From Deltaproteobacteria bacterium Ga0077550 (GTDB lineage: Bacteria; Myxococcota_A; Polyangia; Nannocystales; Nannocystaceae), in assembly GCA_001464385.1 (NCBI GenBank), contig LNFB01000305.1, positions 1-63,968 on the forward strand: a DNA stretch of 63,968 nt, read 5' to 3'. The stretch's first letter is position 1. Every line of letters starts with the position of its first letter. Positions 33,468-41,943 of this stretch are shown here, one piece after another. The translations under genes were made by a program, and so were the position numbers. The notes under the pieces are model-generated. The model was not told where the DNA came from and did no database searches. It saw only the letters and a list, made by a program, of their open reading frames with translations.

Positions 33468-34253
33468 TCACAGGGCGAGGTCGAGGGCATCGCACAGCAG
33501 GCCGAGGTACGCGGATGCGGCGGCGAAGCGGTCGGCGAACGGCTTCACGGGCCCTGCGAGCTGAGCGTCGGTGACCGTGCACATCGCGATGTGATCCTTG
33601 CGCCGCAGCGCGTCGGCGAGCGGGTGCGCCGGATCGAAGCCCCGCGGGACGCGGACCAGCGACTCGCCCTCGAGCTTCCAGTGGCGGCGGAATCCGGTGG
33701 CGCCCGTGACCGCGAGCCAGCGCTCGGGGTGCTCGACGAGGTACGCCCGGATCTTCGCGAGTGGCTCGGGCTCGGGGTGCCAGAGGCCGACGCCGAGCAT
33801 GCTGCGCCCGGGCTCGACGTGGACGTACAGCCCCGGCGCGTGGATGTCCTTGCCGCTGGCGTGGCGGAAGTGCATGCCGACGTGGCTCTTGTACGGGCGC
33901 TTGTCGGCGGCGAACCGCGTGTCGCGATGGATCCGCATCAGCGACCCCCCGCTCGGCCGCGCATCCGCGACGAAGTGCGGCGCGAACGTCTTCAACGCGG
34001 GGCCGATCGCGGTGATCCACGCCAGCGCGGGCCCACGGACGCATCGCTCGTAGCGCTCGCGGTTGGCCTCGAACCACGGTCGCTCGTTGTGGTGCTCGAG
34101 CTCGGCGAGGAACGCGAAGGTCTCGGGCCCGAAGCCCACGGCCGGGGACTTCGCGGACTTGGTCGCCGCCTTCGCGGGCTTGGTCGCGGGCCGCGTCGCG
34201 GGCTTCGCTGCCGCCGACTTCGCGGCGGGCCTCCGGGCCGATGTCTTCGCCAT
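33468..34253 (-). CDS. DUF2461 (TIGR02453) family protein with basic Ala/Lys/Pro tail
   Basis: 261 residues, ATG 34253. Residues 1-40 are a Lys/Ala/Pro/Arg repeat (PAAKSAAAKPATRPATKPAK) like a histone H1 tail. The rest matches DUF2461: GFGPETFAFLAELEHHNERPWF, FEANRERYERCV, MRIHRDTRFAADKRPYKSH, GLYVHVEPGRSMLGVGLWHPE, LRRKDHIAM. The family's biochemical role is unknown. The tail implies nucleic-acid or polyanion contact, which is not normal for the family. Confidence 0.85.
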   Translation of the reverse strand: MAKTSARRPAAKSAAAKPATRPATKPAKAATKSAKSPAVGFGPETFAFLAELEHHNERPWFEANRERYERCVRGPALAWITAIGPALKTFAPHFVADARPSGGSLMRIHRDTRFAADKRPYKSHVGMHFRHASGKDIHAPGLYVHVEPGRSMLGVGLWHPEPEPLAKIRAYLVEHPERWLAVTGATGFRRHWKLEGESLVRVPRGFDPAHPLADALRRKDHIAMCTVTDAQLAGPVKPFADRFAAASAYLGLLCDALDLAL

Positions 34254-34367
34254 CGCGGGCGAGACTATCGCGACCCGCCGCCCGGTGCGCCTCGACATCG
34301 CGGGGACACGCGATACCATCGACAGCGTCGACCAACCCAACCCGCCGCCCCGCGGATAGTGCCCCGG

Positions 34368-35726
34368 ATGACGAGCCTCGCGTCCCTGCTCCCCCTCGCC
34401 CTGCTCGCGACCCTCTCGGCCGGCCCCCGCGCCGCCGAGACCGAGTCGCAGCGCCTGCACCGCCGCGGCGTGCAGTGCATGGACGACTACGAGCGACCGG
34501 ACTGCGCCATCGAGAACTTCGAGGCGCTGATGGCCGCGTCCACGTCCGATCGCGAGCTGGTGACCGACGCGATGCTGCGGCTCATCCGGCTGTACCGCGG
34601 CGGCGACGATCCCGAGGCGGTCAAGCCGTTGCTGCGCAAGTTCTGGGACGCCGGCATGAAGCGCGAGTCCCGGGGCCACGTGCCGCACTCGACCCGCTTC
34701 GTGCCCCGCGACTTCGACATCCTGCTCAACGTCGACGTCGCGCGGATCGTCGCGGCGCCGCTGACCCGCCGCCTCGGCGACGACGCGCGCGACACCCTGT
34801 TCACCTGCGACGAGGCCCGACGCACGTCGCTCGAGGATCAGCGGCGGCGCAAGCGTGCCGCCCGCAAGGCCAAGGCCAGCGGACGCGACGTCGAGGCCGT
34901 GCTCGCCGAGGAGCTCGCCGCCGAGCGCAAGCGCGAGGCCGAGCGCGCCGCCGCGAAGGCCCGCGGCGACGCCGGGGCGAAGGGCCAGCCCTCGCCGATC
35001 CTGTTCGAGAGCACGTGCCCGGTCGCGCTCGCCCTCGGCGAGGTCGATCTCTCGAAGTGGGAGCGGATGACCACCGCGTTCTCGCACCGCGACTTCGCCC
35101 GCTCGATCGCGCTGGCGCAGATCCCCGGCCTCGACGCGAAGCTCGCGGACGCGGTCGCGGGCGCGCGCCTCATCGAGGTCGCCCCCGATCACTGGCGCGT
35201 GCCCGGTCACCAGTACGAGGGCGGCGACGTCGATCTCGCGCGCCTCGACCTCGACGAGCTGCTCATCGCGCCCGCGGGGATCATCGACGAGGTGATCGCC
35301 GCGCATCGCAGCCGCAAGCGAAGCGTCGATCGCAGCCTCGATCAGCTCGTCAACAAGGTCCCGCGCGACACCGGGTTCTTCGTCGTCCTCACGCAGGGCG
35401 CCCTGGTCGATCTCGGCTTCGGCGGGCTCAAACCGAGCACGCGCGGGTTCCTCCAGGCGCTGCTGCCCAAGCCCAAGGGCATGCAGATCGCAGGCGTCTT
35501 GGGCGACGACTTCGGGCTGTTCACCCGCGTGCCCACCGACAACGCCGTCAAGGGCCGCGCGCTGGTCTCGATCGCGCGCGCCATGATCGAGCGGCGATCC
35601 GACGACGACGCGAACGCCGAGGAGCTCCTCGCGAGCCTCGACGTCGCCGAGGCCACCGATCGCCGCGCCCTGCTCGCGAGCTACGTCCTCTCGGCCGCGC
35701 AGGTCGAGAAGTTCATGCTCGAGTGA
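34368..35726 (+). CDS. Exported protein of unknown function
   Basis: 452 residues, ATG 34368. Signal peptide SLLPLALLATLSAGPRA. Residues 20-100 look like a helical repeat (ESQRLHRRGVQCMDDYERPDC, ENFEALMAAS, MLRLIRLYRGG). Around 155-205 is a highly charged single helix (RRRKRAARKAKASGRDVEAV, ELAAERKREAERAAAKA). The C-terminal half includes VPRDTGFFVVLTQG and LLPKPKGMQIAGVLGDDFGL, which suggests an alpha/beta fold. No family recognised. It is divergent from the DUF2461 gene with 114 bp between starts. Confidence 0.75.
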   Translation: MTSLASLLPLALLATLSAGPRAAETESQRLHRRGVQCMDDYERPDCAIENFEALMAASTSDRELVTDAMLRLIRLYRGGDDPEAVKPLLRKFWDAGMKRESRGHVPHSTRFVPRDFDILLNVDVARIVAAPLTRRLGDDARDTLFTCDEARRTSLEDQRRRKRAARKAKASGRDVEAVLAEELAAERKREAERAAAKARGDAGAKGQPSPILFESTCPVALALGEVDLSKWERMTTAFSHRDFARSIALAQIPGLDAKLADAVAGARLIEVAPDHWRVPGHQYEGGDVDLARLDLDELLIAPAGIIDEVIAAHRSRKRSVDRSLDQLVNKVPRDTGFFVVLTQGALVDLGFGGLKPSTRGFLQALLPKPKGMQIAGVLGDDFGLFTRVPTDNAVKGRALVSIARAMIERRSDDDANAEELLASLDVAEATDRRALLASYVLSAAQVEKFMLE

Positions 35727-35890
35727 GACGCGGGCGCACACCCGTGCACGCATCCGCTCGCCCGCGGAATTCGCACCGTAGTGGGCCCCACCGGCGCGTC
35801 GCCCATGGGAGCATTGGCCTCAGCAAAACCGCCATGCAAACCCGCAACGTCATTGGAAAGAACCGCGCCCGCCCCGGTCCAACGCCCCAC

Positions 35891-36505
35891 ATGAGGCGTC
35901 GCCTTGTCCCCCGCATCGTCCCCGCCGTGTTGTCCCTGGCCGCCGCCACCGCGACCTACGCGGTCGCGGACGAGGCCGACGCGAAGGCCCGCGGCAAGTC
36001 CGGCCGACGCATCGGCCTCGGTGGCGGCCTGGGCGATCCGACCGGTCCGTCGCTCAAGCTGTTCCTCGCGCCCCAGCACGCGCTGCAGTTCGACTTCGGT
36101 TGGGCGCCGATGCACCACGGCAACGGGATCCTGCACGCCAACTATCTCTTCCACTTCCCGACGTTCGTGTCGAACAGCGTGATGGACTTCGGCATGTACC
36201 TCGGCGCCGGCATCGGCATGGCGTTCTGGTCGGGCTACGGCTATTGGGGCTACCACGACGGGGGCTACTACGGCCGCGGCCGCGACTGCTACGATCCGCC
36301 AGGGCCCGACGACTACCGCTGCGACTACTACGGGCGCAGCGGCCACGGCGGCGCGGCGATGATCCTGCGCGCGCCGGTCGGCATCTTCTTCCACTGGATG
36401 AAGGTCCCGCTCGACACCGTGATCGAGGGCGGGTGGTCGCCGTACGTGATCTACCCGGACCTCTTCCACGGTGACTTCAGCGTCAAGCTCCGCTACTACT
36501 TCTGA
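35891..36505 (+). CDS. Exported protein with Tyr/Gly-rich loop, probably outer membrane
   Basis: 204 residues. ATG 35891 gives a signal peptide (MRRRLVPRIVPAVLSLAAAT); ATG 35834 is in frame but would add a charged extension. After the signal it shows RIGLGGGLGDPTGPSLKLFL and LQFDFGWAPMH, a pattern of beta strands, a loop rich in Tyr and Gly (YGYWGYHDGGYYGRGRDCYD), and a terminal strand ending in KLRYYF, an outer-membrane barrel-type C-terminus. Function unknown. Confidence 0.72.
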   Translation: MRRRLVPRIVPAVLSLAAATATYAVADEADAKARGKSGRRIGLGGGLGDPTGPSLKLFLAPQHALQFDFGWAPMHHGNGILHANYLFHFPTFVSNSVMDFGMYLGAGIGMAFWSGYGYWGYHDGGYYGRGRDCYDPPGPDDYRCDYYGRSGHGGAAMILRAPVGIFFHWMKVPLDTVIEGGWSPYVIYPDLFHGDFSVKLRYYF

Positions 36506-36556
36506 CGCCGGGCGCGCCTCCCCCCTCGTCACGCCCCTCCTCGCCCTCGGAGCTCC

Positions 36557-37768
36557 ATGGCCACGATCTTTCCCCGTGTTCTCCGGTCCTGCGCCCTCTG
36601 GCGGACCCTCTCGTCGTCGCTCGTCTGTGCCCTGCCGCTCGCCGGCTGCGTGCACAAGCTGGACGTCACGCGGATCAACTCTGAGCAGGCCAAGCCCAAC
36701 AACGTCTGGATGTTCTTCACCGTCGAGAAGAACGACGAGCCGGTCGCCGGCCTCGTCGCCGACGACTTCGAGATCTACGAGGACGGCGCGCTGGTCTCGA
36801 AGTACGAGAGCCAGCAGACGATCCAGAACCCCGAGGTCGCGGCGGTCATGTACACGCTGCTGCTGCTCGACATGAGCGGCAGCGTCACCGAGTCGGGCCA
36901 GGCCGATCTGCTGGTCGACGCGGCGACCGTGTTCAGCGAGCGCGTCGGCAAGACCCAGAAGGTCGGCGTCTACGCGTTCGACGGCGCCGAGAAGCTCCAC
37001 TCGGTCACACCGTTCACGACCACACAGGGCTCGGTCGAGGGCGGCATCGAGGGCCTGCGCGGGTACCAGGCCAAGGACCCGTCGACCAACCTCCACGGCG
37101 CCGTCGGGCTGGCGGTCGAGGAGCTCGAGGAGGCGCTTGCCAAGGACGAGCGGCCGCTCAAGTTCGGCACGCTGGTGGTGTTCACCGACGGCACCGATCG
37201 CGCCGGTCGTGTCACGCGCGACGAGATGCTCGGGAAGCTCGGCGAGGGCGAGCACGCGCACTACGAGGTCTACGCGATCGGCGTCGGCGCCGAGCTCGAG
37301 CAGAAACCGCTGGAGGACATCGGCCGCGACGGCACCGAGATGGCGAGCGACCCGGGCAAGGTCCGCGAGGCCTTCGAGCGCGTCGCGCAGAAGATCGAGG
37401 CCCACACCAAGCGGTTCTACCTGCTGTCGTACTGCACGCCGGCGCGCAAGGGCAGCCACACGGTCCGCGTCGACGCGATCACGCGCAACGAGAAGGGCCG
37501 CAAGAACGGCTCGGGCTCGCTCGAGTACGAGTTCAACGCCGACAAGTTCGGGCCGCCGCCGCAGTGCGACCCCAACCGCGCGCCGCACTTCAGCCTCGAG
37601 CGCGTCGATCCCCCGGCGACGCAGGACGACAAGAAGCGGAAGGGGCGCAGCGGCGGCAAGGCCTCGGGCAGTGTCAAGGTGCGCAGCGTCGGCAGCGACG
37701 CAGACAGCCCGTCGAAGTCCAGCAAGGGCAAGTCGACCAAGCCCGCCCCGCGCGCGCCCGGGGGCTGA
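36557..37768 (+). CDS. von Willebrand factor A domain lipoprotein
   Basis: 403 residues. VCALPLAGC is a lipobox. Residues 40-90 resemble a VWA-associated N-terminal strand region (DDFEIYEDGALVSKYESQQT). The MIDAS metal site begins at Asp105 (DMSGS), with Thr in STNLHG and Asp in VVFTDGTDRAG. The C-terminal 50 residues are a basic Lys/Ser/Gly tail (SGGKASGSVKVRS, SKSSKGKSTK). VWA domains mediate protein contacts at the surface. It lies 51 bp after the barrel-type gene on the same strand. Confidence 0.87.
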   Translation: MATIFPRVLRSCALWRTLSSSLVCALPLAGCVHKLDVTRINSEQAKPNNVWMFFTVEKNDEPVAGLVADDFEIYEDGALVSKYESQQTIQNPEVAAVMYTLLLLDMSGSVTESGQADLLVDAATVFSERVGKTQKVGVYAFDGAEKLHSVTPFTTTQGSVEGGIEGLRGYQAKDPSTNLHGAVGLAVEELEEALAKDERPLKFGTLVVFTDGTDRAGRVTRDEMLGKLGEGEHAHYEVYAIGVGAELEQKPLEDIGRDGTEMASDPGKVREAFERVAQKIEAHTKRFYLLSYCTPARKGSHTVRVDAITRNEKGRKNGSGSLEYEFNADKFGPPPQCDPNRAPHFSLERVDPPATQDDKKRKGRSGGKASGSVKVRSVGSDADSPSKSSKGKSTKPAPRAPGG

Positions 37769-37817
37769 CCGTCCGGCTTTGACAGGGCTGCCAGTGGGGC
37801 GCAGCCTAGCGGGCGAC

Positions 37818-39113
37818 GTGAACGATCGCCCCGCCACCCGTGGCCGCCGTCTCATGCGATTGGCCGGCATGACGGCGCGGGTCGCCGGCGGCTACGCGAA
37901 GTCGCGGATCAAGTCGGTCTTCCAGTCCGAGGAGGCCGCCGAGCGCGATCGATCCGAGACCCACGCGCGCGCCGGCGAGCTCATCGCGACGACGCTCGGC
38001 GAGCTGAAGGGCGCGGTGATGAAGGTCGGCCAGATGGCGTCGATCGCCCGCGACATCCTGCCCCGCGAGATCGCCGAGGCGCTCGGGTCGCTGCAGCGCG
38101 AGGCGCCGCCGATGCCCTACGAGGTGATCGCGGAGCAGATCGAGCGCGAGTTCGGTGCCGCGCCCGAGACGCTCTTCCGCCGCTTCGATCGCACGCCGTT
38201 CGCCGCCGCGTCGATCGGCCAGGTCCACCGCGCGACCACCGACGACGGCCGCGAGGTCGTGGTCAAGGTGCAGTACCCCGGCGTCGACGAGGCGGTGGAC
38301 TCGGATCTCTCGCACCTGCGCTTCGCGCTGCGGGCCAGCGGCCTCGTGAAGTTCAAGAAGCAGGCGCTCGACGCCCTGTTCGACGAGCTGCGCACCCGGC
38401 TGCACGAGGAGCTCGACTACTGCAACGAGGCCGACAACGTCCGCTTCTTCCACGACTACTACAAGGACAACCCCAAGGTCGTCGTCCCCGAGGTCATCGG
38501 CGAGCGCAGCTCGCAGCACGTGCTGACGCTGTCGTACGAGCCCGGCGATCACGTCGACGACACCGGCGAGTACTCCGAGGCGCTGCGCTGCGAGCTCGGC
38601 GAGACCCTGTTCCGCACCGTCTGCGATCAGGTGTTCAACCTCCAGGTCATCCACGCCGATCCCAACCCCGCGAACTTCGCCTTCCGCTCCGACGGTCGCC
38701 TGGTCTTCTACGACTTCGGCTGCGTGAAGCGCCTGCGCCCCGAGATCGTCGACGCCTACCGCGACACCATCCGCGCCGGCCTCGGCGAGGACTACGACGG
38801 CGTCGAGGCCGGCCTGCGTCGCCTGGGCGCCCGCAACCTCGACGGCCCCGAGGTCCCCGCCGCCTACTACAAGATGTGGCGCGACATCTTCGCCAAGCCC
38901 TTCGTCGGCGACATCGAGTTCGACTACGGCAAGGCCACCCTGCACCACGACGCGCTGCAGCACGTCCCCGGCTTCCTCGCGAAGTACCTCGGGGCGTTCC
39001 AACCGCCGGCCGAGCTGGTGTTCCTCGACCGCGTGGTCGTCGGGCACTACGGCACGATGCGCCGGCTGCAGGCGCGGGCGAAGTTCGGCGTGCTGCTGCG
39101 CGAGTGGATCTGA
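37818..39113 (+). CDS. ABC1/UbiB/ADCK-family atypical kinase
   Basis: 431 residues from GTG 37818; ATG 37854 is possible but would lose the RPATRGRRL opening that family members share. Motifs: KxGQ as VMKVGQMAS, Ala-rich loop AAASIGQVHRA, nucleotide Lys in VVVKVQYPGV, ELDYCNEADN, HADPNPANF and YDFGCVKRL (metal-binding DFG). This family supports quinone synthesis or lipid homeostasis and uses ATP. No ubiquinone or menaquinone genes are nearby. Confidence 0.9.
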   Translation: MNDRPATRGRRLMRLAGMTARVAGGYAKSRIKSVFQSEEAAERDRSETHARAGELIATTLGELKGAVMKVGQMASIARDILPREIAEALGSLQREAPPMPYEVIAEQIEREFGAAPETLFRRFDRTPFAAASIGQVHRATTDDGREVVVKVQYPGVDEAVDSDLSHLRFALRASGLVKFKKQALDALFDELRTRLHEELDYCNEADNVRFFHDYYKDNPKVVVPEVIGERSSQHVLTLSYEPGDHVDDTGEYSEALRCELGETLFRTVCDQVFNLQVIHADPNPANFAFRSDGRLVFYDFGCVKRLRPEIVDAYRDTIRAGLGEDYDGVEAGLRRLGARNLDGPEVPAAYYKMWRDIFAKPFVGDIEFDYGKATLHHDALQHVPGFLAKYLGAFQPPAELVFLDRVVVGHYGTMRRLQARAKFGVLLREWI

Positions 39114-39117
39114 GTTG

Positions 39118-39143
39118 CGGATGAACGCGAAGCGTTCACCCGC
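39118..39143. repeat. REP-like imperfect hairpin
   Basis: GCGGATGAACGC and GCGTTCACCCGC arms surround the 3-base loop GAA, with one A-C mismatch. The tip GCGAAGC is known to form an unusually stable mini-hairpin. AGGAGCGAAGCGATGAG nearby repeats the core GCGAAGCG. The position just after a stop codon in a short intergenic gap is typical for REP/BIME elements. Only one copy is seen in this window. Confidence 0.4.
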
Positions 39144-39204
39144 GACGAAGGCAGGAGCGAAGCGATGAGGGTTGGGGAGGCTCTGGCGGGCTCTGCCCGA
39201 CGGA

Positions 39205-39229
39205 GGGGAAGGGCGGGCCGCCCTTCCCC
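39205..39229. terminator. GC-rich perfect hairpin between convergent genes
   Basis: Arms GGGGAAGGGCGG and CCGCCCTTCCCC are perfect 12-bp complements around one base, which would fold as a 10-bp stem with a small loop on either strand. It separates the ABC1 kinase gene (ends 39113) from the convergent STAS gene (ends 39244), so it is likely a bidirectional terminator. A T-run is absent. Confidence 0.6.
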
Positions 39230-39243
39230 ATCGCTTTGGCCGC

Positions 39244-39519
39244 TCAGTCGAACGGCTCGCAGCCGACCATCACCAGCTCGATCTGCCGCTCCGCCAGCCG
39301 GCTCGTCGCGACCAGCAGCATCCGTCGCGCGCCCTCGGTCATGAAGCGCAGGCGCGTCGCGTCGAGCTCGATGCGCGACGGCTCGCCGGGGAGGATGCGG
39401 TCGATCGCCGCGATGACGGCGGTGACATTGGCGAGCCGCAGCTCGGGTCCGAGGGCGACGCGCGGCGCGGTGCGGGGTTCGTCGTACGCAGCGCCGCGGT
39501 CGAGGTGGGTGGACAGCAT
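39244..39519 (-). CDS. Single-domain STAS protein
   Basis: 91 residues. The fold is read from VALGPELRLANVTAVIAAID, SRIELDATRLRFMTEGARRML and RQIELVMVGCEPFD, the order of STAS (anti-sigma antagonist/MlaB-like) domains. The position usually carrying the phosphorylated Ser (DSSG) reads MTEG, so kinase-switch control is doubtful. No anti-sigma kinase or Mla gene is next to it. Codon use and length support a real gene. Confidence 0.7.
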   Translation of the reverse strand: MLSTHLDRGAAYDEPRTAPRVALGPELRLANVTAVIAAIDRILPGEPSRIELDATRLRFMTEGARRMLLVATSRLAERQIELVMVGCEPFD

Positions 39520-39692
39520 GACGCCCGGGGCATCGGCCCATCGGACACCGACTGGAGCGCGATCGGACCATATCGGGCGCGGCCGGGCCGCGGGCGTCCC
39601 GATCCGTGGGGTGGCTGCGGGGTGGCCGAAGCCGCGAATTCCCGCGAACTGACGCCAAAGCGCGGCGCGACTGGAAGAACGCCGGGCGATCG

Positions 39693-41480
39693 ATGTCCAA
39701 TGGACCTGTGGTGACCCCTCCCACCAGTCGACCCCTCGCTCGCGCCTATGAACACCTCACGGCGGGACGCGTGGCGGAGGCGGCCGGCGCCTATCGAGCC
39801 GCCCTGCAGATCGACGCGAGCGAGCCGCAGGCCCACGCCGGGCTGGGGCACTGCGCGTTCCTCCGCGGCCAGCAACGCGAGGCGTACGATCACTTCGTCC
39901 GCGCCGCGGCCCTGTGGCGCGAGCGCGACGACGCGATCGCGGCGCTGGGCTGCTACACCCACGCGGTCGCGAGCGATCCGTCGCAGCTCGACATCCACGT
40001 CGAGATCGCGGAGCTCGAGGTCGAGCTCGGCAACGCCGAGGCCGCGCGCCAGCGCCTCGAGGGCCTCGCGGAGAACTACCTCGCGTCGGGCCGCGCCGAC
40101 GATGCCGTCGCGATCCTCGAGTTCGTCAACGGCTGGGACGAGGAGCCCGTGCCCGCGGCGGCGCCCGAGGTCATCGCGGCGCCCGCGGGGATCCCCGACT
40201 ACGCGCCCGAGCCAGTGCGGGACGTCGAGGGCACGATGGTGATCTCGACCTTCTTGCTGACGCCCGACGGCAAGCCGTTCGTCGCCGCGGCCGCGCGCGC
40301 CCCCGAGCCCGCGCGCGCCCCCGAGCCCGCGCCCGAGGACGAGGTCGAGGTCGAGGTCGAGCCGTCGATCCGCATCGCCACCGCGTCGCCCGAGCCCGCG
40401 TCGATCCCGATCGAGATCGACGACGAGATCGAGGCCACCGCCACCCGGCAGACGCCCCTGCCGGCGGCGCCGGACGAGGATGCGCTGGTGTCTGCGAGCG
40501 ACCTCGACGGGATCGAGCTGCCGCCGGATCTCTTCGGCGGCGAAGCGGTCGAGGAGCGCGACGCGACCACCGTGCGTCCGATCCCCGTCGCCGCGATGCC
40601 GCCCAAGCAACAGCCCGCCCCGCCGTCGCGCGATGCCCAGGGGCGCACGCTCGCCGAGCGACTGCGGAGCACGCGGGCGCGTGCGGCCACGGCTCCGCAT
40701 CCGTCGACCAACGCGGCCGCGGCGGCCGCCCGCAGCAGCGCGCGCGGGGGCAGCCCGCGACCCGAACCACAGGCCGCGGCGACGCGCGGCGCATCGACGG
40801 CGACGACCACTGCGCCACCCCCGGGCAAGCCGACCGCGGTCGGCAAGCCGCCGGCCGCGGGCCGCGTCGCGACCTCGCAACCGACGACCGCGGCGCAACC
40901 GAGCAGCGCGCGAACGACGACCACCCCGACGAGCCCCGCAGCGCCGCGACCGAGCGCCGCCCCGACGCGTGCCACAGCCCCGGGCATCGCGACGCGACCG
41001 AGCGCACCGACGCCGCGCGCCACGGCCCCGAGCACCGCGGCGCGACCGAGCACCGCGACGGCGACGCCCCGCGCCGCAGCGAAGCCCGCCGCCGCGCCGG
41101 CACGGACGACCCCGGCACCGCGCGCGGGCAAGCACGCGACCCCGGCAGCGAAGCCCCCCGCCCGCGCCGCCGCACCCTCGGGCAGCGCCGCAGCGAAGCC
41201 CCCCGCGGCCTCGCGACCCACCGCGGCCGCGCGACCCGCCCCTGCGGCGCGACCCAACCCTGCCGCGCGACCCACCCCTGCGGCGCGACCCACCCCCGCA
41301 CCGAAGGCCGAGTCCGCGCCCGCGAACAAGCGCACGGCCGCCACGCGTCCCCGGCCGGTCGCGCCGGGCGTCCCGACGGCGGTCGGCCCGAGCCACACGC
41401 TGCCCCTCGTCATCCCGCCGCCGCCCAAGCCCGAGGACCTCGACGACTCGCGCACGGTCCTGTACCGCGGCAGCGAGTGA
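39693..41480 (+). CDS. TPR protein with long low-complexity Pro/Ala/Thr tail
   Basis: 595 residues from ATG 39693. Residues 10-140 contain about three to four TPRs (AYEHLTAGRVAEAAGAYRAA, AHAGLGHCAFLRGQQREAY, AIAALGCYTHAVASDPSQLD, VEIAELEVELGNAEAA). Residues 150-340 are acidic with several short strands; residues 340-590 are Pro/Ala/Arg/Thr-rich with short tandem repeats and almost no hydrophobic residues, so disordered. No signal peptide or membrane segment is seen. An interaction scaffold is likely; no named family fits. Confidence 0.75.
   Translation: MSNGPVVTPPTSRPLARAYEHLTAGRVAEAAGAYRAALQIDASEPQAHAGLGHCAFLRGQQREAYDHFVRAAALWRERDDAIAALGCYTHAVASDPSQLDIHVEIAELEVELGNAEAARQRLEGLAENYLASGRADDAVAILEFVNGWDEEPVPAAAPEVIAAPAGIPDYAPEPVRDVEGTMVISTFLLTPDGKPFVAAAARAPEPARAPEPAPEDEVEVEVEPSIRIATASPEPASIPIEIDDEIEATATRQTPLPAAPDEDALVSASDLDGIELPPDLFGGEAVEERDATTVRPIPVAAMPPKQQPAPPSRDAQGRTLAERLRSTRARAATAPHPSTNAAAAAARSSARGGSPRPEPQAAATRGASTATTTAPPPGKPTAVGKPPAAGRVATSQPTTAAQPSSARTTTTPTSPAAPRPSAAPTRATAPGIATRPSAPTPRATAPSTAARPSTATATPRAAAKPAAAPARTTPAPRAGKHATPAAKPPARAAAPSGSAAAKPPAASRPTAAARPAPAARPNPAARPTPAARPTPAPKAESAPANKRTAATRPRPVAPGVPTAVGPSHTLPLVIPPPPKPEDLDDSRTVLYRGSE
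41229..41300 (+). repeat. Four 18-bp tandem repeats inside the TPR gene
   Basis: Units start at 41229, 41247, 41265 and 41283 with consensus GCGCGACCCACCCCTGCG, each differing at one to three bases. They encode repeats of ARPxPA. Slippage here would change tail length in frame. Confidence 0.8.
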
Positions 41481-41503
41481 CGCGCGCCCGGGTCGACGCG
41501 AAA

Positions 41504-41521
41504 ACCCGGGAACCTCCGGGT
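41504..41521. promoter_or_regulatory. Inverted repeat upstream of the 84-residue gene (operator or terminator)
   Basis: ACCCGG-GAACCT-CCGGGT is a perfect 6-bp inverted repeat with a 6-base spacer. It lies 24 bp after the TPR gene stop and about 120 bp upstream of the sigma-54 start site, so it could be that gene's terminator or an enhancer site for a sigma-54 activator. Confidence 0.4.
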
Positions 41522-41611
41522 GGGCTGGTTGCACATCACCAATAGCGCATCGCACTCCCGCGGCGCGCGAGACCAGGGGCGCAACCCTGCGCCTACGTGT
41601 GCCCCCTCGGG

Positions 41612-41627
41612 TGGCACGTGGGTTGCG
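41612..41627 (+). promoter_or_regulatory. Sigma-54 (-24/-12) promoter of the 84-residue gene
   Basis: TGGCACGTGGGTTGCG has the full TGGCACG and TTGC blocks, GG at 41613-41614 and GC at 41625-41626 with 10 bases between. The predicted start of transcription is near 41638, giving a 39-base leader that contains AGGAGG at 41665-41670, six bases before the ATG. Confidence 0.75.
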
Positions 41628-41676
41628 TAGCAGGTGCACCGATCCCCGCCGTCGGGGTCGTCGCAGGAGGTGGAAG

Positions 41677-41931
41677 ATGAGCCCAGCCAACCGAATCGAG
41701 CCCCCGGTGGTCTTCGCAGCCGAGGAGCCGATGCTGCCCATCACCGCGGCCCTCGACGCGGACTGGGACTTCGCCGACGAGCCCGCCGCCACCGATCGCG
41801 GCCTCATGGGCAAGCCGGACGCCGCGCTCGCGGAGTTCCCCCCGGGCCCGAGCGACGTCGAGATCGCCGCGCTCATCGACGAGTGCACCGAGGCCCTGTG
41901 CCGCCCGACCCGTCGACGCCGCCCGCGGTGA
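41677..41931 (+). CDS. Small protein of unknown function under sigma-54 control
   Basis: 84 residues. The perfect ribosome site AGGAGG with 6-base spacing makes the start secure. The protein is acidic in the middle (LDADWDFADEPAATD), has one helix near the end (VEIAALIDECTEAL with a single Cys plus another in CRPTRRRR), and a strongly basic C-terminus. No signal peptide or membrane segment. No family recognised. It is convergent with the MaoC gene, 12 bp apart. Confidence 0.7.
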   Translation: MSPANRIEPPVVFAAEEPMLPITAALDADWDFADEPAATDRGLMGKPDAALAEFPPGPSDVEIAALIDECTEALCRPTRRRRPR

Positions 41932-41943
41932 CGAGCTCGCGCG

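Noticed and set aside
41229..41300. Regular repeats as a possible CRISPR array
   Set aside because: The 18-bp units are directly adjacent without spacers and encode in-frame ARPxPA repeats of a protein.
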